DNA from: Raineyella fluvialis
GTDB lineage: Bacteria > Actinomycetota > Actinomycetes > Propionibacteriales > Propionibacteriaceae
Direction: 5' to 3'
NCBI RefSeq assembly: GCF_009646095.1
Contig: NZ_CP045725.1
Span: forward strand, 3,472,001 to 3,536,000
Length of the DNA: 64,000 nucleotides
Shown: positions 44,987 to 54,583 of the stretch, piece by piece
How the letters are laid out: every line of letters starts with the position of its first letter
Position numbering within the stretch: position 1 is the first letter of the stretch
Program-made: the position numbers and the translations under genes
The notes under the pieces: model-generated
Seen by the model: only the letters and a program-made list of their open reading frames with translations
What the model was told of the DNA's origin: nothing
The model's database searches: none

Positions 44987-45718
44987 TCAGATACCCATGG
45001 TCGGAACCGGCGGCTGCGTGATCAGGATCCACGTGACCGGAGCCAGGAAGCCAACCCACAGCAGACCGCCGACGATCCAGGACAGGGCGTCCAGGTTACG
45101 GCGGGCGGCCGGGCCGATGTGGAGACCCAGGGTGGTGAAGGCGCTCCAGACGCCATGGCGCAGGTGCAGCAGGACCGCGGTCAGGGCGATCACGTAGGCC
45201 AGCCAGACCCACCACTGCTCGAAGGCGAACACGACACGGGCGTACGGGGAGGCCTGCATGACCGCGTCGGTGCGAAGACCGGATGCGGTGAACTGCAGCA
45301 GGTGCGCCACGACGAAGAGGAAGATGATGACGCCGCCCCAGCGCATGGTGCGCGAGGCGTAGGTGCGCTGAAGGCCGCTCCGGTTCTTGCCGGTCTGGTA
45401 GCGCTTGCCGCTCCCGACCGCCGTCATCGACTTCTTGGACACCACGATCGCCGAGACGATGTGCATCACGACACCAGCCAGCATCACGACTCGGACGATC
45501 CACAGGAAGCCACGGTTGGCAAGGATCGGCTCGAACATGATGCGCAGGTGGTGCGCATAGGTGTCATAGGTTTCCTGGCCCGCGAAGAGCTTCAGGTTGC
45601 CATACATGTGAAAGAGCAGGAAGGCCACCATGAGGAGGCCCGTGATTGCCATCACTGCCTTCCACACCACAGTGGAGCGTGCTGCTCGCTGCTTGGTTGT
45701 GAGAGTTGCTGTCGCCAC
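44987..45718 (-). CDS. sdhC: Succinate dehydrogenase cytochrome b558 subunit
   Basis: About 243 residues with five membrane helices; anchors SdhAB and binds heme. His residues in [32 protein letters not shown] and [12 protein letters not shown] are the likely heme ligands. I prefer GTG 45718-45716 because TATGGT lies seven bases upstream; the ATG at 45730 falls inside that -10. Order CAB, transcribed from here. With mqo it forms an NAD-independent malate/succinate branch of the TCA cycle. Confidence 0.93.
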   Translation of the reverse strand: MATATLTTKQRAARSTVVWKAVMAITGLLMVAFLLFHMYGNLKLFAGQETYDTYAHHLRIMFEPILANRGFLWIVRVVMLAGVVMHIVSAIVVSKKSMTAVGSGKRYQTGKNRSGLQRTYASRTMRWGGVIIFLFVVAHLLQFTASGLRTDAVMQASPYARVVFAFEQWWVWLAYVIALTAVLLHLRHGVWSAFTTLGLHIGPAARRNLDALSWIVGGLLWVGFLAPVTWILITQPPVPTMGI

Positions 45719-45725
45719 GGCCAAT

Positions 45726-45731
45726 ACCATA
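45726..45731 (-). promoter_or_regulatory. -10 of sdhCAB, leaderless
   Basis: TATGGT seven bases before the GTG at 45718; no good -35 found. Confidence 0.5.
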
Positions 45732-45845
45732 GAGCACCCCTCAGTCCCGGATGCCAGCCAGGGTCAAACTGTGACGCACCGGCTCGGCGATGTTCTCGGC
45801 CTGCCAGTAGGTGACCGGGGCCCTACCGTGCCCTGCGCGGGGATC

Positions 45846-46598
45846 TCAGCTGTGGCGGGGATCACGCTCGGAAGGCGGCAGCAGGTCGGGTCGCCGCCGC
45901 CGCGTACGCTCCAGCGACTGCTCCCGGCGCCATCTGTCGACCCGGCCATGGTCGCCGGACAACAGCACCGGCGGCACCTCCAGGCCCCGCCATCGGGCCG
46001 GCTTGGTGTACACCGGGTACTCGAGCAGGCCGTCCTGGCCATCGGCGTACGACTCCTCGACGAGGCTGTCGGGATTGCCGATCACACCGGGGATGAGCCG
46101 CACGATGGCTTCGACCATCGCCAGCACCGCCACCTCACCGCCGTTGAGGACGTAGTCCCCCAGGCTCACCTCGCGCACGGGCATGATCGACCGGGCGTAC
46201 TCCATCACCCGTGCGTCAATGCCTTCGTAGCGCCCACAGGCGAAGAGCAGCCGTGGCTCCCGCGACCACTCCTGCGCCAGTGCCTGGGTGAAGGGAACAC
46301 CCGAGGGGGTCGGAACGACGAGAAGGGGCGGGTCCTGCGGTCCGACCAGGGCGTCGAACGCCTCGCCCCACGGCTCGGGTCGCATCACCATGCCGGCGCC
46401 CCCGCCGTACGGCGTGTCGTCGACGGTGCGGTGACGGTCATGGGTCCAGTCGCGCAGATCGTGCACACCCAGAGCCAACAGCCCGGACGCGACGGCCTTT
46501 CCGACCAGTGACAATCGCAGCGGGGCGAAGTAGTCGGGGAAGATCGAGACGACGTCGATCCGCTGGGTCGGAACGGCCTGCACGGGGGGCTCATGCAC
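45846..46598 (-). CDS. trmD: tRNA (guanine-N1)-methyltransferase
   Basis: 250 residues, SPOUT enzyme making m1G37 in tRNA and needed for frame maintenance. N-terminus [23 protein letters not shown]-binding knot [20 protein letters not shown] and [23 protein letters not shown] start eight bases before the rimM stop (overlap). Order rpsP-khpA-rimM-trmD is the standard one. Confidence 0.96.
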   Translation of the reverse strand: MHEPPVQAVPTQRIDVVSIFPDYFAPLRLSLVGKAVASGLLALGVHDLRDWTHDRHRTVDDTPYGGGAGMVMRPEPWGEAFDALVGPQDPPLLVVPTPSGVPFTQALAQEWSREPRLLFACGRYEGIDARVMEYARSIMPVREVSLGDYVLNGGEVAVLAMVEAIVRLIPGVIGNPDSLVEESYADGQDGLLEYPVYTKPARWRGLEVPPVLLSGDHGRVDRWRREQSLERTRRRRPDLLPPSERDPRHS

Positions 46599-47169
46599 GG
46601 CCGGCCTCCTCCCCCGGGGTCACGTCGACATCCTCGGCACCCTCGGAGTCGTCGACGTCCTCCAGCAAGCCCGGCACGTCGGCCAGCGTGACGGTCCCCG
46701 CGGCGAGGTCCACCGTGGGGACCAGCGCCGAGACGAAGGGAACCAGGCGCGTCCCGCCCGGAGTGGTGATCTCCAGGACGTCCTGGGCCGGCAGGTGGAC
46801 CACGAAGGCGACCGTGCCGGCCTCCGCACCGTCCGCCGTCAGTACCCGTAGGCCGATCAACTGGCGGTCATAGTAGGAGTCATCCTCCTCCGGCAACGCC
46901 GTGGCATCGACCTGGGCGGTGAGTATCCAGCCACGAGCGGTCTCGGCCGCCGTACGGTCCGCCAACTCCTCGAATTTCACCAGCAGCCGCCCTTGGTGCC
47001 AGTGGTGTCCGGTCACCGTCAGCGAGCGACCGGAGCCCTCGACGACGAGTCGCTCGCCCGGTGCGAAGCGGCGCTCCGGCTCATCCGTACGCAACTCGAG
47101 GGTCACCTCGCCGCGGATGCCGTGGGGTTTGCCGATCCGGCCGACCACGACGGTGGTGGTCTCGCTCAT
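46591..47169 (-). CDS. rimM: Ribosome maturation factor RimM
   Basis: 192 residues, binds S19 and helps 30S assembly. Start at ATG 47169 ([20 protein letters not shown]) after GGAGAGGAA; the N-terminal [13 protein letters not shown] and [25 protein letters not shown] of the PRC-barrel half are clear. The C-terminal Asp/Glu tail is unusually long. TrmD overlaps its end. Confidence 0.95.
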   Translation of the reverse strand: MSETTTVVVGRIGKPHGIRGEVTLELRTDEPERRFAPGERLVVEGSGRSLTVTGHHWHQGRLLVKFEELADRTAAETARGWILTAQVDATALPEEDDSYYDRQLIGLRVLTADGAEAGTVAFVVHLPAQDVLEITTPGGTRLVPFVSALVPTVDLAAGTVTLADVPGLLEDVDDSEGAEDVDVTPGEEAGRA

Positions 47170-47193
47170 GGATTCCTCTCCAACCTGGGCAGG

Positions 47194-47228
47194 ATCGTGC
47201 CCCGCAGCCGGAGACTGCGGGGCACGAT
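47194..47228 (-). terminator. Strong hairpin between khpA and rimM
   Basis: Perfect 14-bp stem ATCGTGCCCCGCAG/CTGCGGGGCACGAT, 7-base loop, without a U run. Being inside an operon, it may reduce readthrough or stabilise RNA ends. Confidence 0.55.
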
Positions 47229-47254
47229 GACGTCCTGCGGGTACGGGACCGTCG

Positions 47255-47512
47255 TCAGCGGCGGCCGTTGCCGCGCGGGCGATCGATGTCGGCGAAGTCG
47301 ACACGGACGGACTCACGTCCGGCAAGGGCGCCGATCACGGTGCGCAGCGCCGTGGCCGTACGCCCCCGGCGTCCGATCACCTTGCCGATGTCCTCGGGGT
47401 GGACGTGCACCTCGAGCAGACGACCGCGCCGGAGGTTCTTGTCCTTGACGTGGACATCCTCCGGATGCGGCACGATGCCCCGGACCAGGTGTTCGAGGGC
47501 CTCGGCGAGCAC
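47255..47512 (-). CDS. khpA: KH-domain RNA-binding protein KhpA
   Basis: 85 residues, a single KH domain with the GxxG loop in IGRRGRTATALRTVIGA. KhpA with KhpB binds many RNAs and influences division in Gram-positives. GTG start two bases after the rpsP stop. Between rpsP and rimM as usual. Confidence 0.95.
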   Translation of the reverse strand: MLAEALEHLVRGIVPHPEDVHVKDKNLRRGRLLEVHVHPEDIGKVIGRRGRTATALRTVIGALAGRESVRVDFADIDRPRGNGRR

Positions 47513-47514
47513 GA

Positions 47515-47967
47515 TCAGGCCTCAGCCTTGTCGGCGGCCTCGTCCTCGGAGGACTCGGGAGCGACCTCGGCGGACGCCTTGGCCTCTGCCTTCTTCGCGG
47601 AGAAGGCCTCGACCATCGGCTCGCCCTTGGCGTCAGCCAGCTGGGCGTTGAAGATCGCGGTCTTGTCGGCGCGCTCCGGCTGCGGGTCAACACCGGAGGG
47701 GATCGAGGTGTCGCCGGTGAACTGCTGCCAGTCACCGGTGCGCTTCAGCAGCGCCACGACGGCCTCGGTCGGCTGGGCACCCACGCCGAGCCAGTACTGG
47801 GCCCGCTCGGAGTTGATCTCGATGATCGAGGGGTCGTTCTTCGGGTGGTACTGCCCGATCTCCTCGATGGCGCGGCCGTCACGCTTGGAACGCGAGTCCA
47901 TGATGACGACGCGGTAGTGCGGGGTGCGGATCTTGCCGAGCCGCTTCAGTCGAATCTTGACAGCCAC
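47515..47967 (-). CDS. rpsP: 30S ribosomal protein S16
   Basis: 150 residues: canonical S16 for the first 85 ([38 protein letters not shown]), then an Ala/Lys/Glu-rich extension as in other actinobacteria. GTG 47967 after AGGAG. Heads the rpsP-khpA-rimM-trmD operon. The 231 bases upstream hold no gene; I see no confident promoter there. Confidence 0.96.
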   Translation of the reverse strand: MAVKIRLKRLGKIRTPHYRVVIMDSRSKRDGRAIEEIGQYHPKNDPSIIEINSERAQYWLGVGAQPTEAVVALLKRTGDWQQFTGDTSIPSGVDPQPERADKTAIFNAQLADAKGEPMVEAFSAKKAEAKASAEVAPESSEDEAADKAEA

Positions 47968-48198
47968 GTGTGCTGATACTCCTGTACGAATGTCCCGGAA
48001 CGCCCCGGGGATGTCGGATGGGACGAGGATCGGCGTGGGGACACCGGCTCCGCGACCCGGGTGGATCGGTGTGCCACGGCATGAGAGGGACCCGAGCACA
48101 CAGATGCAACGGTCATTCTTGCATGGATCACTCCCGCCGGGGAAATCGACCTCGAGACGTACGCCCGGCCCGCGCGGTCCGACGGGTGCAGCCCCGTT

Positions 48199-49430
48199 TC
48201 AGGCGTCCCGTTCCCCCGAGTACACCCGCCCGCGCAGGATGACGACCCTCGGGTGACGCAACGCCCTCGCGGCGCGACGTGGATCACCCTCGTAGAGAAC
48301 GACGTCCGCGGACGCACCGAGCTCGACACCCGGCACGCCGAGCCATTCCCGGCCCCGCCAGGAGGCCGCTCCCAGTGCCCACTCGAGGCCGCCGACCTTC
48401 GCGAGGAGTTCGATCTCCTCACCGATCAGGCCGTGCGGCAGGCTGCCACCAGCGTCCGTTCCCGCGTAGATCGGGACGCCCGCCTCCTTCGCCTTGCCGA
48501 GGGTGTCGAAGCGGCGCGCATGCAGGTCACGCATGTGCGCCGCGTACAACGGGAACTTGCCCTCTCCTGCCTGTGCGATGGCTGGAAAGGTCTCCAGATT
48601 GACCATCGTGGGCACCAGGGCGACCTGGTTCTCGGCCATCAGGGCGATCACCTCGTCCGTCAGCCCGGTGCCGTGCTCGATCCCGTCGATGCCACTCGCG
48701 ACGAGGTCTGCCGCGGACTGCTCACCGAAACAGTGGGCGGTGACGCGGGCGCCCAACTGGTGGGCCCTGGCGATGGCCTGCGCCGCGACCTCGACGGGCC
48801 ACAACGGCGCCAGGTCGCCGGCCGTGCGTTCGATCCAGTCCCCCACCAGCTTGACCCACCCGTCCCCGCGGCCACCTGCTGTTCGACGGCCCCCAGCAGG
48901 TCCTCCGGATCGACCTCCTGGGCGAAATTCCGGATGTAGCGCTTGGGCCGGGCGATGTGACGGCCGGCGCGGATGATCCGCGGCAGATCCTCACGGTCGT
49001 CGATCCAGTGGGTGTCCGCCGGAGAGCCGGCGTCCCGGATCAACAGGGTGCCCGCCTCACGGTCGGTCAGCGCCTGGTGCTCGGCGACCTCCGGAGCAAC
49101 CGCCCCGTGGGCATCCAGGCCGACGTGGCAGTGCGCATCCACCAGGCCAGGAACGATCCACACATCGCGGGCCACGGTCTGGGCTCCGGGGAGGGGGCCG
49201 GCCACGAACCGCCCGCCGCTGATCCACAGGTCGACCGGTTCGTCACCGGGCAGCAGGACGCCGGCGACATGCAGGTCGGGGGCGGGCCCGCTCAGGTCGG
49301 GGGCGGGGATCCGACCATGCGGGTGGCTGTGGATGTGGGGGATGCCACCGTCGTGCGAGTGGACGAGCGGCCGGGGTCCGTGGGAGTGGGAATGGCCCTG
49401 GTGGGGGACGGCCTGTGTGGGGTCGTTCAT
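48199..49430 (-). CDS. Amidohydrolase family protein with His-rich N-terminus, frame broken by one missing G
   Basis: About 410 residues repaired. The first part (MNDPTQAVPHQGHSHSHG, IVPGLVDAHCHVGLDAHG) and the later part (ARVTAHCFGEQSAADLVASG, IEHGTGL, AGTDAGGSLPHGLIGEEIEL) are in two frames, joined by one more G at 48864-48867. HxH in DAHCHV, His in HCFG and IEHG, and Asp in AGTDAGG are the metal/catalytic residues. Imidazolonepropionase/prolidase-like group; substrate unknown. The first 40 residues hold about ten His. AGGAGGTGCC precedes the ATG. Confidence 0.82.
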
Positions 49431-49493
49431 GGCACCTCCTGATCGACCCCCAGTCTGGCCGACGGGCCGAGCGCTGTCAGGTGGACCGAGAGG

Positions 49494-51077
49494 TCAGGGC
49501 CGGCGCTGCTGCTGGCCGAGCATCTTCTGCAACTCCGGGGACAGCTGGAAGTCCTTCATCGTCCGCTCGAGGTCCGCGCCGTCCAGCGCACCCGCACCGA
49601 AGGGGGACGCGGCCGGTGCCTCGCCCACCTCCGCGGTCGGTTCCGCGGTGCGCTTGGCGGGGTTGCCGGAGACCTTCGTGCCCTTCTTCTTCTGCTTCTT
49701 GGCCTGCTGCTTGCCGGGCCTGGGCGCGCCCGGCATACCCGGCATGCCCGGCATACCGCCCATCGCCCCGCCTGCCATCGAGGCCATCATCTTGCGCGCC
49801 TCGACGAAGCGGTTGACCAGGTTGTTGACCTCGCTGACCGTGACCCCGGACCCCTTCGCGATCCGGGACCGGCGGGAGCCGTTCAGGATCGTCACGTCGG
49901 CACGCTCGGAGGGTGTCATGGACAGGATGATCGCCTCGACGCGATCGATCTCCTTCTCGTCGATGTTCTCCAGCTGGTCCTTGAGCTGGCCCATTCCGGG
50001 CAGCATCCCGAACACCTTGGACAACGGGCCCATCTTGCGGACGGCCTTCATCTGTTCGAGGAAGTCCTGCAGACCGAATTCCTTGCCGCCCTTCGAGCTG
50101 GCGAGCTTCGCGGCCGCCTTCGCGGACTGCTCCGCGTCGAAGGTCCGCTCGGCCTGCTCGATCAGCGTCAGTACGTCGCCCATCCCAAGGATGCGCGAAG
50201 CCATCCGGTCGGGATGGAAGACGTCGAAGTCCTCCAGCTTTTCGCCGTTCGAGGCGAACATGATGGGCTTGCCGGTGACCTTGCGGATCGACAGCGCCGC
50301 GCCACCGCGGGCGTCGCCGTCCAGCTTCGTCAGCACCACGCCGTCGAAGCCGACGCCCTCCTGGAAGGCGTTGGCGGTGTTGACGGCGTCCTGGCCGATC
50401 ATGGCGTCGACGACGAAGAGCACCTCGTCGGGCTGCACGGCAGCGCGGATGTCGGCCGCCTGCTGCATCATCTCGGCGTCGATGCCGAGGCGACCGGCGG
50501 TGTCGACGACAACCACGTCGTACAACTTGCGCTCTGCCTCGGTGATCGAGTCGCGAGCCACCTGGACCGGGTCCCCGATGCCGTTGCCGGGCTGCGGCGC
50601 GTAGACGTGCACGCCGGCACGCTCCCCGACCACCTGCAGCTGCTTGACGGCGTTCGGCCGCTGCAGGTCGGCGGCGACCAGGAGAGGCGTGTGGCCCTCA
50701 CGCTTCAGCCAGGTGGCGAGCTTGCCTGCCAGCGTCGTCTTGCCGGCGCCCTGCAGGCCGGCCAGCATGATGACGGTCGGCGGTTGCTTGCTGAACCGGA
50801 CGTTGCGGGTCTGACCGCCGAGGATCTCGGTCAGCTCCTCGTTGACGATCTTGACGATCTGCTGGGAGGGATTCAGCGCCTGGGAGACCTCGGCATTGCG
50901 GGCCTTCACCTTGACCGCGTTGACGAACTCCTTCACCACGGAGAGGTTGACGTCGGCCTCCAGCAGCGCGATACGGATCTCGCGTGCGGTCGCGTCGACG
51001 TCGGCATCGGTCAGCCGGCCCTTGCCACGAAGGTTCTTGAAGGTCGCGGCGAGGCGGTCCTGCAGGGTGTCGAACAA
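49494..51077 (-). CDS. ffh: Signal recognition particle protein Ffh
   Basis: 527 residues: N domain, GTPase G domain (LAGLQGAGKTTLAGKLATWL, VVVDTAGRLGIDAEM, TKLDGDARGG) and Met-rich M domain (RRSRIAKGSGVTVSEVNNLV), ending in Gly/Met then Lys repeats. Binds 4.5S RNA and signal peptides and docks with FtsY. The start is a TTG with GAGGA upstream. ftsY lies just before it on the same strand. Confidence 0.96.
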   Translation of the reverse strand: MFDTLQDRLAATFKNLRGKGRLTDADVDATAREIRIALLEADVNLSVVKEFVNAVKVKARNAEVSQALNPSQQIVKIVNEELTEILGGQTRNVRFSKQPPTVIMLAGLQGAGKTTLAGKLATWLKREGHTPLLVAADLQRPNAVKQLQVVGERAGVHVYAPQPGNGIGDPVQVARDSITEAERKLYDVVVVDTAGRLGIDAEMMQQAADIRAAVQPDEVLFVVDAMIGQDAVNTANAFQEGVGFDGVVLTKLDGDARGGAALSIRKVTGKPIMFASNGEKLEDFDVFHPDRMASRILGMGDVLTLIEQAERTFDAEQSAKAAAKLASSKGGKEFGLQDFLEQMKAVRKMGPLSKVFGMLPGMGQLKDQLENIDEKEIDRVEAIILSMTPSERADVTILNGSRRSRIAKGSGVTVSEVNNLVNRFVEARKMMASMAGGAMGGMPGMPGMPGAPRPGKQQAKKQKKKGTKVSGNPAKRTAEPTAEVGEAPAASPFGAGALDGADLERTMKDFQLSPELQKMLGQQQRRP

Positions 51078-51097
51078 GATGGTCCTCGGGTTCAGTC

Positions 51098-51163
51098 AGC
51101 GCGGTGGTCGGGGTCCGCGGTGGTCACTGGCCGCCGTGGTCAGCGACCGCGGTGGACGACGGG
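51098..51163. repeat. Imperfect tandem repeats upstream of ffh
   Basis: Four copies about 16-17 bases each, sharing CCGCGGTGGTC or close variants (CGCGGTGGTC, CCGCGGTGGTC, CCGCCGTGGTC, CCGCGGTGGAC). They fall in the ffh leader. Confidence 0.6.
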
Positions 51164-51208
51164 CGGGTGTCGGGGGGCGTACGTCCCTCCGGGTGCACCT
51201 GACGCCCC

Positions 51209-51214
51209 AGAATA
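51209..51214 (-). promoter_or_regulatory. Possible -10 of ffh
   Basis: TATTCT on the minus strand, with a 12-base palindrome CACTCCCGAGTG four bases upstream. No good -35. Confidence 0.35.
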
Positions 51215-51233
51215 CCCACTCGGGAGTGCCGAC

Positions 51234-51281
51234 CCCACCGCCCGGGCCGCTGGACCGCTCCGGCGGGCCCGCCGCGGTGGG
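51234..51281 (-). terminator. GC-rich hairpin after ftsY
   Basis: CCCACCG/CGGTGGG (51281-51275 with 51240-51234) plus inner GGGCC pairings, six bases past the ftsY stop; no U run. Confidence 0.4.
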
Positions 51282-51286
51282 ATCGT

Positions 51287-52549
51287 TCAGGAGCGGGCGG
51301 GTTCGAGCAGGGCGTCGACGAAGGCGGCGGGGTCGAAAGGCGCGAGATCGTCCACACCTTCTCCGAGGCCGATCAGCTTGACCGGAACGCCGAGTTCGCG
51401 CTGCACCTGGATGACGATGCCTCCCTTTGCCGATCCGTCGAGCTTGGTCAGCACGATTCCGGTGATGCCGATCTCCTGCGCGAAGACCCGGGCCTGGGTC
51501 AGACCGTTCTGTCCGGTGGTGGCGTCGAGGACGAGCAGGACCTCGCCGACCGGGGCCTTCTTCTCGATGACGCGGCGGATCTTGCCCAGTTCGTCCATCA
51601 GACCGGTCTTGGTGTGCAATCGCCCGGCGGTGTCGACGACTACCACGTCGACCTCCTGCTCGATGCCGGCGGTGACAGCGTCGAAGGCGACCGAGGCAGG
51701 GTCCGCACCCTCCGCTCCACGGACGGTGGGCACACCGACGCGGCCTCCCCAGGTCTCCAACTGGTCGGCGGCCGCTGCCCGGAAGGTGTCGGCGGCTCCG
51801 AGCAACACGTCCTTGTTCTCGGCCACCAGGACCCGGGCCAGCTTGCCGCACGTGGTGGTCTTGCCGGTCCCGTTCACTCCTACGACCATGAGGACGCCGG
51901 GCAGCTCGCCGGAGCGGTCGGCGTGCAGGTCGCGATCCAGGCTGGGATCGACCAGCGCGATGAGCTCTTCCCGGAGTACCGCGGTGGCGGCGGAGGGCTC
52001 GGAGATCCCCTCGACACGAAGCCGGGTGCGCAGCTTCTCGACCAGCTCGGTGGTCGGCCCCACCCCCATGTCGGAGGTCAGCAGGGTGTCCTCGAAGTCC
52101 TCCCAGGTCTCGTCGTCGAGCCGGTCGCTGGACAGCAGCATCAGCAGTCCACGTGCGAGGGCGTTGTTGGACCCGGCCAGGCGGGCCCGCAGTCGCGCCA
52201 TCCGCGTACGCGGCGATTCGGGGGTCTCGAGCGGGATCTCGACCTCGGGCGTGAGGACAGGCGGCGGGACGACCTCCCCGGGCGTCTGCGTCGGGGCACC
52301 GGGGGTCTCCTCGACCGGGGCCTCGATGGTCGGCGCCGGGCCACCGGGCGTCTCCTCGGTGGGACGCTCCTCGACGCCGACGGCCCCCTGTCCGGTGGCG
52401 TCGGGCCCCACCTGGGGCCGCTCCGCTCCCCGGGGCAGCTTCTTCTGGGAGGCGGCGACCGCGATGATGCCGGCGATGATGAGCACCGCGATGACGATGC
52501 TGACGATGATGGGCGTGATGAGCACGCCGGGGATCATGGGGACCAACAC
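51287..52549 (-). CDS. ftsY: Signal recognition particle receptor FtsY
   Basis: 420 residues with an N-terminal membrane helix (about 8-34), a disordered Pro/Glu linker to about 105, then NG domains: MVVGVNGTGKTTTCGKLARV, VVVDTAGRLHTKTGLMDELG, TKLDGSAKGG and PVKLIGLGEGVDDLAPFD. Receives SRP-ribosome complexes at the membrane. GTG start with CAAGAT six bases upstream. Confidence 0.96.
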   Translation of the reverse strand: MLVPMIPGVLITPIIVSIVIAVLIIAGIIAVAASQKKLPRGAERPQVGPDATGQGAVGVEERPTEETPGGPAPTIEAPVEETPGAPTQTPGEVVPPPVLTPEVEIPLETPESPRTRMARLRARLAGSNNALARGLLMLLSSDRLDDETWEDFEDTLLTSDMGVGPTTELVEKLRTRLRVEGISEPSAATAVLREELIALVDPSLDRDLHADRSGELPGVLMVVGVNGTGKTTTCGKLARVLVAENKDVLLGAADTFRAAAADQLETWGGRVGVPTVRGAEGADPASVAFDAVTAGIEQEVDVVVVDTAGRLHTKTGLMDELGKIRRVIEKKAPVGEVLLVLDATTGQNGLTQARVFAQEIGITGIVLTKLDGSAKGGIVIQVQRELGVPVKLIGLGEGVDDLAPFDPAAFVDALLEPARS

Positions 52550-52607
52550 GCCCCCATCTTGTCACGCGGAGGGTGAGGTGCGGCTCCGGGCGCAGGTGAC
52601 GGGCGGA

Positions 52608-52916
52608 TCAGGCCCCGAAGTCACCGGTCGACGGCAGCCCGGTGCTGTTGGGGCCCTCCTGCCGACGGGACTGCTCCGACGGGTGGCCCGCCTCGCCGGG
52701 GCGCGTCCTGGTGACGGGACCCCCGGGCTCCGCCGCACGGGGGGACGGCTCAGCCTCGCCGTTCAGGTGGCGCGCGGCCCATTCGAAGCGACCGGCGATC
52801 TCGGGGGCCTTCTCCGAGACCTCGGGCAGGCCCCCGTGCAGACCCACGACGACGATTCCGGCGATCACAACAGCCACGACGAGCGCCGCCACCACCGAGA
52901 TGACCACGACTCCCAT
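52608..52916 (-). CDS. Small single-pass membrane protein
   Basis: 102 residues from ATG 52916 after AGGAAGGG. One helix (about 2-26, VVVISVVAALVVAVVIAGIV), then a polar tail rich in Pro, Glu and Arg. Not recognised. Just upstream of ftsY on the same strand. Confidence 0.65.
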   Translation of the reverse strand: MGVVVISVVAALVVAVVIAGIVVVGLHGGLPEVSEKAPEIAGRFEWAARHLNGEAEPSPRAAEPGGPVTRTRPGEAGHPSEQSRRQEGPNSTGLPSTGDFGA

Positions 52917-53078
52917 GAATTCCCTTCCTCGTGATGGTCCGGAGGCGTCAGGATACGAGACGCGCGGCCCGCTCGGGACCGGATCGACCACAGGTCGGCA
53001 CCGAGACGGTCCGGAGATCCTCAGGACGTCAGCAGGCGATGCTCCGGACGACGTTCCGCGCGAGGCTCCCGGACAGGG

Positions 53079-53669
53079 TCACTCGCCGGCGCGGGGGGCT
53101 TCCTTGGCACGTACGTTCTTGGCCCGCACACCGGCGAAGACCCACAGCTTGCTGAGCACGAAGTTGAACGGGGTGGCGACCAGGGTGCCGATCAGGGTGG
53201 CCCAGTAGAGCAGGGTCCGGAAACCGTTCGAGTCGTCGAAGACCTCACGCGGCAGCGCCACCGGCGAGGTGGGGTTGATCAGCAGGGTCTGCACGATCAC
53301 ATTGACCACGAAGGCCGCCAGACCGGCGGCCAGGAACGGGAAGAACCCGCGCATCCAGCCGCCGTGGTGGCGGGACTTGAAGGTCCACATCCGGTTGAGC
53401 TGGTAGTTCCAGGTGTTCGCGACGAGGAAGGCCACGGTCGCGTACAGGTGGTAGAGGCGGATGCTCCACTGGGTACCGAAGAGGCTGAACAGCGGCATCT
53501 CGTAGTCCGCGTAGAGCTTCTTGCAGACGATCACCACGAGCAGGTTGACCAGCACACCGGAGCCACCGACGACGCCGAACTTGAAGAACTGTCGAATGGT
53601 GTAGCCGTACTTGGCCCAGAACGATTTCCGGGCGCCGGTGGTGTTCGGGGCGGGCGGGGTGGTGGTCAC
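53079..53669 (-). CDS. GtrA family membrane protein
   Basis: 196 residues, four helices, as in the GtrA flippase-like family that moves polyprenyl sugars. Key stretches: FFKFGVVGGSGVLVNLLVVI, FLVANTWNYQLNRMWTFKSR and GTLVATPFNFVLSKLWVF. GTG start. Alone, no glycosyltransferase adjacent. Confidence 0.9.
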   Translation of the reverse strand: MTTTPPAPNTTGARKSFWAKYGYTIRQFFKFGVVGGSGVLVNLLVVIVCKKLYADYEMPLFSLFGTQWSIRLYHLYATVAFLVANTWNYQLNRMWTFKSRHHGGWMRGFFPFLAAGLAAFVVNVIVQTLLINPTSPVALPREVFDDSNGFRTLLYWATLIGTLVATPFNFVLSKLWVFAGVRAKNVRAKEAPRAGE

Positions 53670-53731
53670 GGTGGTACAGGCCTATCGATCGACGATGTGG
53701 ACGGTCCGTGGGGACGGACCCTGCGGAATAC

Positions 53732-54583
53732 TCAGCAACGGTTCCGGGGCAGCCGCTGGCAGCGTGGGCAGCGGAACGAGGAGCGGTTCATGAACGCCTC
53801 CCTGCGGATGGGGGTGCCGCACCGGGGACAGGGCAGGTCCTCCCGCCCGTACGCGTTCAGGGAGCGGTCGAAGTAACCGCTCTCCCCGTTCACGTGCACG
53901 TAGAGGCTGTCGAAGGATGTACCGCCCTGGTCGAGTGCTCGCGCCATGATCCTACGCACAGCCTCGAGGAGTTCGCGAACCCGGCCCGGGCTCAGTGCGT
54001 CGGTCGCCTGGGCGTAGTGCATCCGGGCGAGCCACAGGGACTCATCGGCATAGATGTTCCCGATGCCCGAAACGACGGTCTGGTCGAGCAGTGCGCGCTT
54101 GATCCCGGTCCGACGCCGACGGATCGCCCGGACCACCGCCTCGGGGTCGAAGGCCTCCTCGAAAGGGTCCGGGGCGATGTGCGCGATCTCGGGCGGTACG
54201 TGGCCGTCGGCCTCACTCACCAGCAGTCCGCCGAACATCCGCTGGTCGCAGAAGCGGACCTCGGAGAGCCCGTCCTCGAAGCCGAGTCGCACCCGCACGT
54301 GGGGTTCGTCGGCCGCCCCCGGGGGATCGACCCGGAACTGGCCACTCATGCCCAGGTGGGTGAGGATCGCCTCGCCCGAGTCCAGTGGCAGCCAAAGGTA
54401 CTTGCCCCGGCGCGCGGGTTCCAGGAGCGTACGCCCGACGAGTCGGGCCGCGAAGTCGTCCGGACCACCGAGGTGACGCCGGACCGGACGCGGATGCAGG
54501 ACTTCCACCGCGGCGAGGGTGCGTCCCGCGAGGTGGGGTGCCAAGCCGCGCCGGACGACCTCGACCTCGGGGAGTTCAGGCAC
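53732..54583 (-). CDS. mutM: Formamidopyrimidine-DNA glycosylase
   Basis: 283 residues, removes oxidised purines. Catalytic N-terminal [13 protein letters not shown] requires Pro at position 2, so the start is GTG 54583 rather than an ATG seven codons earlier. [13 protein letters not shown] and the C-terminal zinc finger CPRCGTPI...CPRC are clear. Eight-base overlap with the rnc stop. Confidence 0.95.
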   Translation of the reverse strand: MPELPEVEVVRRGLAPHLAGRTLAAVEVLHPRPVRRHLGGPDDFAARLVGRTLLEPARRGKYLWLPLDSGEAILTHLGMSGQFRVDPPGAADEPHVRVRLGFEDGLSEVRFCDQRMFGGLLVSEADGHVPPEIAHIAPDPFEEAFDPEAVVRAIRRRRTGIKRALLDQTVVSGIGNIYADESLWLARMHYAQATDALSPGRVRELLEAVRRIMARALDQGGTSFDSLYVHVNGESGYFDRSLNAYGREDLPCPRCGTPIRREAFMNRSSFRCPRCQRLPRNRC

